A stretch of 64,000 bases of DNA from Flavobacteriales bacterium (lineage in GTDB: Bacteria > Bacteroidota > Bacteroidia > Flavobacteriales_E > Vicingaceae), in NCBI GenBank assembly GCA_020635815.1, contig JACJZB010000007.1:1-64000 (forward strand), given 5' to 3'. Of the stretch, positions 1-6,414 are shown piece after piece (within the stretch, counting starts at the first letter, position 1; the number at the start of each line of letters is the position of its first letter). The notes beneath the pieces were generated by a model that had not been told where the DNA came from, made no database searches, and saw only the letters and a program-made list of their open reading frames with translations. The translations under genes were made by a program, and so were the position numbers.

Positions 1-88
1 TATAAATAGCTACCTACAAAATGAATGGCATTTACCTACAAAGGTTTCAAATAACTAAACTGCTCGCGAGCAAAATGCAATATACAGC

Positions 89-110
89 TTGTTGGCAAAT
101 CGTTATTTTT
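89..110 (-). repeat. Short repeat after antitoxin stop (copy A)
   Basis: Read on the minus strand, the core AACGATTTGCCAACA follows the stop codon of the antitoxin gene almost at once. A close relative, AACATTTGCCAACA, follows the stop codon of the small membrane gene further upstream on the same strand. The shared part is ATTTGCCAACA, preceded by an A/T run and TAAC or TAACG. Such short elements after the stop codons of unrelated accessory genes suggest cassette-like boundaries. The function is unknown. Confidence 0.45.
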
Positions 111-414
111 AAAGTCTGATTGACAAGTCAATATGACCACCGAAACCAATTTCTACAATTTTTCTAAGAGTCGAAAGGCGAACTTCTTTAATGTTATTTT
201 CAATTTTTGAAATATAAGATTTCGTAGTCCCAACTTTATCAGCAAGTTCTTCTTGTGTTAGTCCTTTTTCTTTTCGTGCTTCAAGGATTAATGCTCCAAT
301 TTTAAAGCTTTCATAACCATCCTCTAGCTCATCTCTTTTTTTAGACCCAACTTTTCCGTAATGTTTGTCTTTAAATTCATCTAAGGTTATAATATTTTTA
401 TTTTCTGTTTTCAT
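109..414 (-). CDS. HTH antitoxin of a HigBA/RelBE-type module
   Basis: This 101-residue protein has a Cro/C1-type helix-turn-helix at about residues 38-92. It includes the typical run LTQEELADKVGTTKSYISKIE, here written only as a landmark around residues 52-71. The N-terminal 35 residues are charged and probably form the toxin-binding arm. The gene overlaps the 3' end of the upstream toxin gene by 17 bases, which implies translational coupling. The toxin-first order is that of HigBA-like systems. In this family the antitoxin binds and neutralises the RelE-fold toxin and represses the shared promoter. The exact subfamily cannot be settled by eye. Confidence 0.85.
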   Translation of the reverse strand: MKTENKNIITLDEFKDKHYGKVGSKKRDELEDGYESFKIGALILEARKEKGLTQEELADKVGTTKSYISKIENNIKEVRLSTLRKIVEIGFGGHIDLSIRL

Positions 415-745
415 AGTCGTCTTTTATTTTAAGTGCAGTCTTTATTTCTTTATTAGGTGTCTTTTGTGTTTTTTTCTGAAATCCATTAGCTACAACAATT
501 AATTTTCCTTGGTCGAAAAAGCAAAAAATCCGAAAGATGTCAGTTCCTGTTTTTATTCTTATTTCATATAAACCATCTGTTCCAGTCATATGTTTAAGGT
601 AAGTTTCTGGAACTCGGTGAATTTCCTCTATCAATTCAAAAGTCCAAATAATCTTAGCTTTCACTTTAACTGGTAGTTTTATGAAGAATTTTTCAAAGTA
701 ATCTTTATAAAAAACTATTTTTCTAACCTTTTCTTTTGTACTCAT
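398..745 (-). CDS. RelE/HigB-fold (phage Gp49-like) toxin
   Basis: The protein is 115 residues from the chosen start. It has the look of the Gp49/HigB toxin family (PF05973 type): a basic N-terminal helix-rich half, then the strand motif GLYEIRIKTGTDIFRIFCFFD and the FQKKTQKTP segment that carries family-typical basic and threonine residues. Members cut mRNA on the ribosome. A longer frame opens at 784. I prefer the ATG at 743-745 because a TAACTTTG promoter element lies just upstream of it, inside the longer frame, and would leave almost no leader. The toxin precedes and overlaps the antitoxin gene. Activity is inferred from the family. Confidence 0.82.
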   Translation of the reverse strand: MSTKEKVRKIVFYKDYFEKFFIKLPVKVKAKIIWTFELIEEIHRVPETYLKHMTGTDGLYEIRIKTGTDIFRIFCFFDQGKLIVVANGFQKKTQKTPNKEIKTALKIKDDYENRK

Positions 746-750
746 ACGAG

Positions 751-758
751 CAAAGTTA
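751..758 (-). promoter_or_regulatory. -7 element TAACTTTG for the toxin-antitoxin operon
   Basis: On the minus strand the sequence is TAACTTTG, a perfect match to the Bacteroidota -7 consensus TAnnTTTG. It ends five bases before the toxin ATG at 745, so transcription would begin at or next to the start codon. A good -33 TTTG is not obvious. Confidence 0.55.
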
Positions 759-876
759 ATAAATGTTTCCCTAAAGTGAAACATTTAGAGGCGGATTTAT
801 TTTTAAATTTTACTAATGTTTAGGGAATTAAGTTGAACGAATGGACAAAGCTTAGGTTTTAGTAAAATTATAGCAA

Positions 877-891
877 TGTTGGCAAATGTTA
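877..891 (-). repeat. Short repeat after small-gene stop (copy B)
   Basis: On the minus strand TAACATTTGCCAACA overlaps and follows the stop codon of the small membrane gene. It matches copy A at 89-110 in the shared core ATTTGCCAACA. A third related piece, TTGGCAAACATTG, lies just upstream of the same small gene near 1240-1252, in inverted orientation. Confidence 0.45.
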
Positions 892-1236
892 TTTTACTTT
901 TTTGTAATAGTAGTTTAAGTCTGAATTCAGTGATATCCTTGGTTTTCCAACGAATAAAAACCTATCAATACTCGTGTGATAACCAGCTTTCCCAAAAATG
1001 TATTCATATGAAAATTCAATTTCAGCTCCTTTTATTTGAAAATCTCCTGACCCCCAAGCGCCATTTTTAAAAGTTCCATTTTTAAATAGAACTAGAGTAT
1101 CAATTGAAGATGGTCCTTCAATAATTGGTTCGGGATTATTGCTTACGTATGTCCCTGACAGAATCCACATTGGAAAAAAATTATTCCAAAAAATAAGTCC
1201 AATGATAAAAATGGAAAATATTATTACTTTTTTCAT
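889..1236 (-). CDS. Small membrane-anchored protein of unknown function
   Basis: This 115-residue protein starts at a MKKVIIFS signal-anchor and has one hydrophobic segment at about residues 3-21. After it come about 90 residues of probable extracytoplasmic, beta-rich sequence (LVLFKNGTFKNGAWGSGDF, then FLFVGKPRISL). The ATG at 1234-1236 is preferred to the longer frame at 1257 because it starts the signal-anchor directly. I do not recognise the family. A 64-codon frame on the opposite strand lacks any protein-like features and is not called. The gene sits in the accessory block beside the toxin-antitoxin pair and may be similarly mobile. Confidence 0.6.
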   Translation of the reverse strand: MKKVIIFSIFIIGLIFWNNFFPMWILSGTYVSNNPEPIIEGPSSIDTLVLFKNGTFKNGAWGSGDFQIKGAEIEFSYEYIFGKAGYHTSIDRFLFVGKPRISLNSDLNYYYKKVK

Positions 1237-1360
1237 TTTCAATGTTTGCCAATGCACTTGTTGGAAACGTTTAAATGTTTCTTACATTGTGTTAAACGAA
1301 GGTCGAGTATTTTTATGATAAAGTCAAGCGTTGTTAATATTGTTTGAAAACTCGTTATTG

Positions 1361-1399
1361 CGGAAGTAGCGTGGTGGATATCCACTAACATTTCTTCCG
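1361..1399. repeat. Nested inverted repeat between accessory block and folP
   Basis: An outer arm CGGAAG (1361-1366) pairs with CTTCCG (1394-1399), enclosing a perfect 12-base palindrome GTGGATATCCAC (1374-1385). The run after the structure is not a T-tract, so it does not look like an ordinary intrinsic terminator. The gap from 1237 to 1421 holds this structure and nothing else I can name. Confidence 0.5.
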
Positions 1400-1421
1400 G
1401 AATGGCGTTACTTGAAAGTTT

Positions 1422-2291
1422 TTAACTTATCATTTTTTTATACAACTCCACAACTTGTTTCGCCTCCAAAACATCATGCACACGTAATATATTTGCTCCT
1501 TTACTCAATGCTAAAGTGTTTAGGGTAGTTGTACCGTTTAAGGCTTCCTTTGGAGTGGTGTTTAACACTTTGTTAATCATCGATTTACGAGAAACACCTA
1601 TCAATATAGGAACTTCTAAAATTTTAAATTGTTCTAAATTATTCAACAATTCATAATTATGCTCAACCGTTTTCCCAAAACCAAAGCCAGGATCTATAAT
1701 AATATCGTTAACTCCTAGTTGGTTTAATTCATTAATTTTTTTAGCAAAAAAATCAATTACCTCTAATGTTACATTTTTATAAGTTGGGTTTTCTTGCATG
1801 GTTTTGGGTGTGCCTTGCATGTGCATTATAATGTAAGGTACCTGTAATTCTTTTACGGCTGCAAACATATTTTTATCCATCTTTCCTGCCGAAATATCAT
1901 TAATTATAGCTGCTCCAGCATTAATTGCTTGTTTTGCCACTTTACTTCTAAAGGTATCAATAGAAATGATAATTTCAGGAAACTTGCTTATTAATAATTC
2001 AATAATTGGAATTACACGGTTTAACTCTTCTTCTTCATTAACTTCGGCGGCTCCAGGTCTTGAAGAATAACCACCAATATCAATAATTTTGGCTCCTTCA
2101 TCGAGCATTTTTTGCACATTATTTACAATAAATTGCACATCGTTGTATTTACCACCATCAAAAAAAGAGTCAGGAGTGAGGTTTAGTATCCCCATAACTA
2201 CCAATTCGTCTAAATTAAGTAGTTTGCCTTTACAATTAATTGTATTTTTTTTTAAAAAAAATGTATCTTGCGTCGTTTCTTTGCTAAACAT
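1422..2291 (-). CDS. folP: Dihydropteroate synthase
   Basis: FolP joins p-aminobenzoate to dihydropterin pyrophosphate in cytoplasmic folate synthesis and is the sulfonamide target. From the ATG at 2289-2291 the protein is 289 residues, the usual length. The pterin-site motif NLTPDSFFDGG is at residues 37-47. It is followed by the substrate-site run DIGGYSSRPGA, then SIDTFRSKVA, NDISAGK, MHMQGTPKTMQ, DPGFGFGKT and GVSRKSMI, all in family order. A longer frame from 2336 would overlap the divergent neighbour and adds no conserved sequence. The gene is divergent from the DUF1599 gene, with only 14 bases between the starts. Confidence 0.96.
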   Translation of the reverse strand: MFSKETTQDTFFLKKNTINCKGKLLNLDELVVMGILNLTPDSFFDGGKYNDVQFIVNNVQKMLDEGAKIIDIGGYSSRPGAAEVNEEEELNRVIPIIELLISKFPEIIISIDTFRSKVAKQAINAGAAIINDISAGKMDKNMFAAVKELQVPYIIMHMQGTPKTMQENPTYKNVTLEVIDFFAKKINELNQLGVNDIIIDPGFGFGKTVEHNYELLNNLEQFKILEVPILIGVSRKSMINKVLNTTPKEALNGTTTLNTLALSKGANILRVHDVLEAKQVVELYKKMIS

Positions 2292-2305
2292 ATTAAAGAT
2301 TAATA

Positions 2306-2848
2306 ATGAGTAATACTTCTGAACAATACGATTCAATAATAAAGATTTGTAGCGACATTTTTACAAAAAAAATGAAAGATTATGGAAGTGCTTGGCGAAT
2401 ATTAAGAACAAGCTCTTTAACCGATCAAATTTTTATTAAAGCAAAACGCATTAGAAGTATTGAAGAAAAAGGGATGAGTAAGGTTGATGAAGGTGTTCGT
2501 TCTGAATATATTGGCATTGTTAATTATTGCGTAATGGCTTTGGTTCAATTAGAATTAGGCACAAATGAGAATACAGAATTGCCATTTGATGAAGCTAAAA
2601 ACCTGTACGACAAGCATTTTTTAGCAGCTAAAAGCCTAATGGAAAACAAAAATCACGATTACGATGAAGCATGGAGAGATATGCGTTTAAGTTCACTTAC
2701 TGATTTAATATTAATGAAGTTATTACGAACAAAACAAATAGAAGATAACGAAGGAAAAACCTTAATTTCAGAAGGAATTGATGCCAATTATTCTGATATG
2801 ATTAATTATGCTGTGTTTGCATTAATTAAAATTGAAGAACAGAAATAA
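2306..2848 (+). CDS. DUF1599 domain protein
   Basis: This 180-residue soluble protein is made of two related halves, at about residues 8-85 and 95-178. Each has the pattern K-x-DYx-x-AWR-x-x-R-x-SSLTD followed by I-x-K-x-x-R and an NYxVxAL(I/V) segment. That duplication is the signature of DUF1599, also called nucleotide modification associated domain 1. Members are common in Bacteroidota and usually sit next to folP or the DoxX/tpiA genes, as here. The biochemical role is not established. The start ATG follows the divergent folP gene closely. Confidence 0.85.
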   Translation: MSNTSEQYDSIIKICSDIFTKKMKDYGSAWRILRTSSLTDQIFIKAKRIRSIEEKGMSKVDEGVRSEYIGIVNYCVMALVQLELGTNENTELPFDEAKNLYDKHFLAAKSLMENKNHDYDEAWRDMRLSSLTDLILMKLLRTKQIEDNEGKTLISEGIDANYSDMINYAVFALIKIEEQK

Positions 2849-2907
2849 AGCTTGGTTAAAAAAGCGTTAAATATTGTTAAAACCCTAGAATATAAACGTT
2901 TAAAAAA

Positions 2908-2915
2908 TAGTTTTG
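2908..2915 (+). promoter_or_regulatory. -7 element TAGTTTTG
   Basis: TAGTTTTG matches TAnnTTTG and lies 19 bases before the DoxX-family start at 2935. No convincing -33 partner is visible. Confidence 0.45.
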
Positions 2916-2934
2916 ATTTTTTAAACTAAAAAAA

Positions 2935-4410
2935 ATGAAATTAATAGCAAACATATCACGAATTTTAGTTGGTTCTCTATTTATTGTTTCAGGCTTAATT
3001 AAAGCCAACGATGTATTAGGTTTTAGTTATAAATTAGAAGAGTATTTTGAAAACGGTGCTTTAGCTTTTCGTGTTCGAAATATGTTGGGCTGGGATTCAT
3101 TTTCGCTAGAGTTTTTAATGGAACACGCGTTACTGTTAGCAGTAATTATGTGTGCCTTAGAAATTATTTTAGGTTTTGCTTTATTATTTGGAACTCGAAT
3201 TAAAATTACGCTATATTCATTGTTGGGATTAACAGTAATGTTTTTCTTTTTAACCCTACATACAGCAACTTGTGACCCATCAGCGTCTTATAATCAAAAT
3301 ACAACATTAAGTGTCGCTTCACCCGAATATACTCGCATGATGAGTAGAATAGATGAAGGAATGCCTATTGAAATTATTGAAGAAAACGAAACAGAAGCTG
3401 TCTTTCAAGAAAAATTACCTGTGCAATGTGTTACCGATTGTGGTTGTTTTGGAGATGCTATGAAAGGTTCGTTAGGACGTAGTTTAACGCCTTGGGAGTC
3501 GTTTAACAAAGATTTGATATTAATGATATTGTTAATTCCTGTGTTTTTGCAACGTCATAAAATAAAATACAATAGCCTTAGAGATGATGCTATAATTTTA
3601 ATTCCAGCATTTGTTTTTGTTGGTTTTTACTCATGGGTGTTCGATTGGTATTTTCCTTTAATTTTCACTGCAGCTGGGGTAGGAGGATACATGGCACTAA
3701 AACCAATTATTAAATCGGTAATGACACAGTTTTTACCCATGATATTTGCGGCAATTATTACGCTTGGGTTTATATATTATACATATAATAGCTTGCCAAT
3801 TAGAGATTATAGAGCTTATGCAATAGGCAAAAATATACCAGAACAAATGGTATTGCCAGAAGGAGCACAACCTGATGTTTATGAAAACATTTTCTTCTAT
3901 AAAAACAAAACTACAGGAAAAGTAGAAGAGTTTACAGAAAGTAATTATCCTTGGGATGATAAAAATTATGAGTTTAGTGATAGACAAACTAAATTAATTG
4001 TTGCTGGAGATCATCCTGCAATTACCGATTTCACGATGATTGGTGAGGATGGAAATGATTATGCTCAAGATTATTTAGCTGAATCAGGTTATTTATTCTT
4101 AGTGGTAGCTTACGATTTAAATAAAACCGATTTAGCATCTTACAAAAAGATTAATACTTTTGTTGGCCAATGCAATACCGATGGAAATTATATCATTGGA
4201 TTAACGGCTTCATTGCAAAGCGATGTAGAAGTATTAAAACAAAAAGAACAAGTGGCAATAGATTTTTTCTCTTGTGATGCAATTACTTTAAAAACAATAG
4301 TAAGAGCAAATCCAGGAATTTTGTTGTTAAAAGAGGGAGCGGTGTTAGCCAAATGGAATGTAAATCAGTTGCCTGATTACGAAAAAGTTAAAGTAGAATA
4401 TTTAAAGTAA
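2935..4410 (+). CDS. DoxX/BT_3928-family membrane protein with redoxin-like C-terminus
   Basis: The 491-residue protein begins with a DoxX-like four-helix region (helices at about residues 5-22, 62-82, 86-105 and 193-207). It continues with two or three more hydrophobic segments to about residue 290. A DCGCFGD motif at residues 168-174 is the conserved cysteine motif of BT_3928/MauE-like proteins. The last 150 residues look like a periplasmic thioredoxin-fold domain (LFLVVAYDLNKTD, IGLTAS, ANPGILLLKEGAVLAKW), but I see no CxxC redox pair. The family is thought to act in envelope redox or electron transfer. That role is inferred. The downstream permease and tpiA are probably co-transcribed. 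Confidence 0.82.
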   Translation: MKLIANISRILVGSLFIVSGLIKANDVLGFSYKLEEYFENGALAFRVRNMLGWDSFSLEFLMEHALLLAVIMCALEIILGFALLFGTRIKITLYSLLGLTVMFFFLTLHTATCDPSASYNQNTTLSVASPEYTRMMSRIDEGMPIEIIEENETEAVFQEKLPVQCVTDCGCFGDAMKGSLGRSLTPWESFNKDLILMILLIPVFLQRHKIKYNSLRDDAIILIPAFVFVGFYSWVFDWYFPLIFTAAGVGGYMALKPIIKSVMTQFLPMIFAAIITLGFIYYTYNSLPIRDYRAYAIGKNIPEQMVLPEGAQPDVYENIFFYKNKTTGKVEEFTESNYPWDDKNYEFSDRQTKLIVAGDHPAITDFTMIGEDGNDYAQDYLAESGYLFLVVAYDLNKTDLASYKKINTFVGQCNTDGNYIIGLTASLQSDVEVLKQKEQVAIDFFSCDAITLKTIVRANPGILLLKEGAVLAKWNVNQLPDYEKVKVEYLK

Positions 4411-4420
4411 AACATAAAAT

Positions 4421-5497
4421 TTGTTACAGTTTATTGTTAAAAGAATTCTTTATGGATTTCTGGTGTTGGCCGGAGTAATAACTGTTGTATTTTTATTGTT
4501 TAATGTTTTACCAGGAGACCCTGCTCGTATGTTAATGGGGCAGCGTGCAGATGAAGAATCATTAAGAGTTATTCAAAAAGATTTAGGTTTAGATCAACCA
4601 CTATCAACTCAATTTATGATGTACTTGAATGATTTGTCGCCTCTTTCGGTTCATGATAGAAACACTGAACATTATTTATACCTAGACCCTGATAAATATG
4701 ATTACTCAGAATTAATGAGTTATGGTAAATCGAGTGTTTTAGTATTTAAAACACCCTATTTAAGAAGATCTTATCAAACAAAACGGAAAGTATCAGAAAT
4801 TTTAAGTGATTATTTATTAGAAACCGCTGTTCTTGCTGTTGCAGCAATGACATTAGCAGCATTACTAGGAATTATATTTGGTATTTTATCAGCTTTAAAG
4901 CAAAATACATGGATGGATCAATCCCTCTTATTTTCTTCTATTTTAGGGATGTCTGTGCCTTCGTTTTACTCCGCCATTATTTTCTCATGGTTGTTTGGGT
5001 ATTTGCTATCGGATTATACAGGATTAAACATGACGGGAAGCCTTTTTGAATATGATGATTTAGGTAATGGAGAAATATTAAGGTTAGATAACTTAATACT
5101 CCCAGCCATCACTTTAGGATTACGACCTGTTTCGGCAATTATGCAGTTAACACGAAGCTCAATGTTGGATGTGCTGTCGCAAGATTATATTAGAACAGCA
5201 AGGGCAAAAGGGTTGACTTTTTATACTGTTGTAATAAAACACGCTTTAAAAAATGCTTTAAATCCTGTTGTAACAGCCATATCAGGAATGTTTGCTAGCT
5301 TATTAGCTGGGGCATTATTTGTAGAACAGATTTTTGCATGGAAGGGAATAGGTTGGATTTTATATGATGCTTTAATGAAATTTGATTTACCAATAATAAT
5401 GGGAGGAGTATTGTTAACAGCTACTATATTTGTGGTAATAAATATAGTGGTAGATATCCTTTATGGAATGTTAGATCCTAGAGTTAGAGTAAAATAA
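4421..5497 (+). CDS. ABC transporter permease, DppB-like
   Basis: A 358-residue inner-membrane permease of the oligopeptide/nickel (DppB/OppB) type. The N-terminus has the typical LPGDPARMLMG segment. The cytoplasmic EAA loop that contacts the ATPase is clear at about residues 258-290 (RTARAKG, then HALKNALNP). The start is a TTG at 4421, eleven bases after the preceding gene. The loop after the first helix carries extra sequence, at about residues 70-125, compared with enterobacterial DppB. No DppC-like permease, ATPase or binding protein lies beside it, so its partners must be encoded elsewhere. Confidence 0.88.
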   Translation: MLQFIVKRILYGFLVLAGVITVVFLLFNVLPGDPARMLMGQRADEESLRVIQKDLGLDQPLSTQFMMYLNDLSPLSVHDRNTEHYLYLDPDKYDYSELMSYGKSSVLVFKTPYLRRSYQTKRKVSEILSDYLLETAVLAVAAMTLAALLGIIFGILSALKQNTWMDQSLLFSSILGMSVPSFYSAIIFSWLFGYLLSDYTGLNMTGSLFEYDDLGNGEILRLDNLILPAITLGLRPVSAIMQLTRSSMLDVLSQDYIRTARAKGLTFYTVVIKHALKNALNPVVTAISGMFASLLAGALFVEQIFAWKGIGWILYDALMKFDLPIIMGGVLLTATIFVVINIVVDILYGMLDPRVRVK

Positions 5498-5504
5498 CTG
5501 GTTT

Positions 5505-6254
5505 ATGAGAGATAAAATTGTAGCAGGAAATTGGAAAATGAATAAAAAACTTGAAGAAGCTCTTCAATTGGTTAAAGAGTTAGCAGTTTCGGAAATTGAT
5601 TCTTCTATTAAGATGATTGTTATTCCTCCATTTCCATTTATTCATTCAGTTGTAAATAATGTAGAAAATTCAACAATTAAAGTTGGAGCACAAAATTGTG
5701 CAATTCAAGCGAGTGGTGCTTACACTGGTGAAGTTGCTGCAGCTATGCTGAAATCGGTTGGTGCGAGTTACATTATTGTTGGACATTCTGAAAGAAGGTT
5801 GTATTTTAACGAAAATAATAGCGAGCTTGTAGAGAAAGTAAATCAGTCGTTAAAAAATGATTTAACACCAATTTATTGTTGTGGAGAACTGTTGGAAGAA
5901 CGAGAAAGTAATAATCATTTTAAGGTAGTTGAGTCTCAAATAAATGAAGGATTGTTTCATTTGTCAAAAGAAGAATTATTAAAAAGTGTAATTGCTTATG
6001 AACCCGTATGGGCAATAGGAACTGGAGTTACTGCTAGTTCTGAACAAGCACAAGAAATGCACGCATTTATTAGAGGATTAATTGCTCAAAAATACGGTCA
6101 AGAAACAGCTGGTGCAATATCCATTTTATATGGCGGAAGTTGTAATCCTAAAAATGCAAAAGAATTATTTGCTTTACCTGATGTAGATGGCGGCTTAATA
6201 GGTGGTGCATCATTGAAATCAGACGATTTTGTAGCTATAGCAAATTCATTTTAA
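5505..6254 (+). CDS. tpiA: Triose-phosphate isomerase
   Basis: TpiA interconverts glyceraldehyde 3-phosphate and dihydroxyacetone phosphate in glycolysis. The 249-residue length is normal. Catalytic residues are in place: Lys11 in NWKMNK, His94 in VGHSERR, and Glu166 in AYEPVWAIGTG. The phosphate-binding YGGS and GGLIGGASL loops follow. The ATG is seven bases after the permease stop, so the two are probably co-transcribed. The 160-base gap downstream has no clear terminator hairpin. Confidence 0.97.
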   Translation: MRDKIVAGNWKMNKKLEEALQLVKELAVSEIDSSIKMIVIPPFPFIHSVVNNVENSTIKVGAQNCAIQASGAYTGEVAAAMLKSVGASYIIVGHSERRLYFNENNSELVEKVNQSLKNDLTPIYCCGELLEERESNNHFKVVESQINEGLFHLSKEELLKSVIAYEPVWAIGTGVTASSEQAQEMHAFIRGLIAQKYGQETAGAISILYGGSCNPKNAKELFALPDVDGGLIGGASLKSDDFVAIANSF

Positions 6255-6414
6255 GTTTCTTTTTTATTCTTTTTTGTTGTTTTAAGCATCTAAGTTATAG
6301 TGTGTAAAACAATTAACTAAAAAAACCGTTTTGCATTATATGCTAATTTGAGTGTCTTTTATAAGGATTTCTCATTCCTAATTACGATATTTGTTAGTTA
6401 AGCATGCGTAAAAT

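Noticed and set aside
876..1070. A 64-codon plus-strand frame opposite the small membrane protein
   Set aside because: It has no signal, motif or promoter and runs antisense to a gene with a clear signal-anchor and a good start.
1258..1421. Integron attC site
   Set aside because: Short shared motifs follow stop codons, but I cannot find the matched inner and outer site pairs that define attC. The nested palindrome does not have that geometry.
2291..2336. Longer folP start at 2336
   Set aside because: It would overlap the divergent DUF1599 start and add no conserved sequence.
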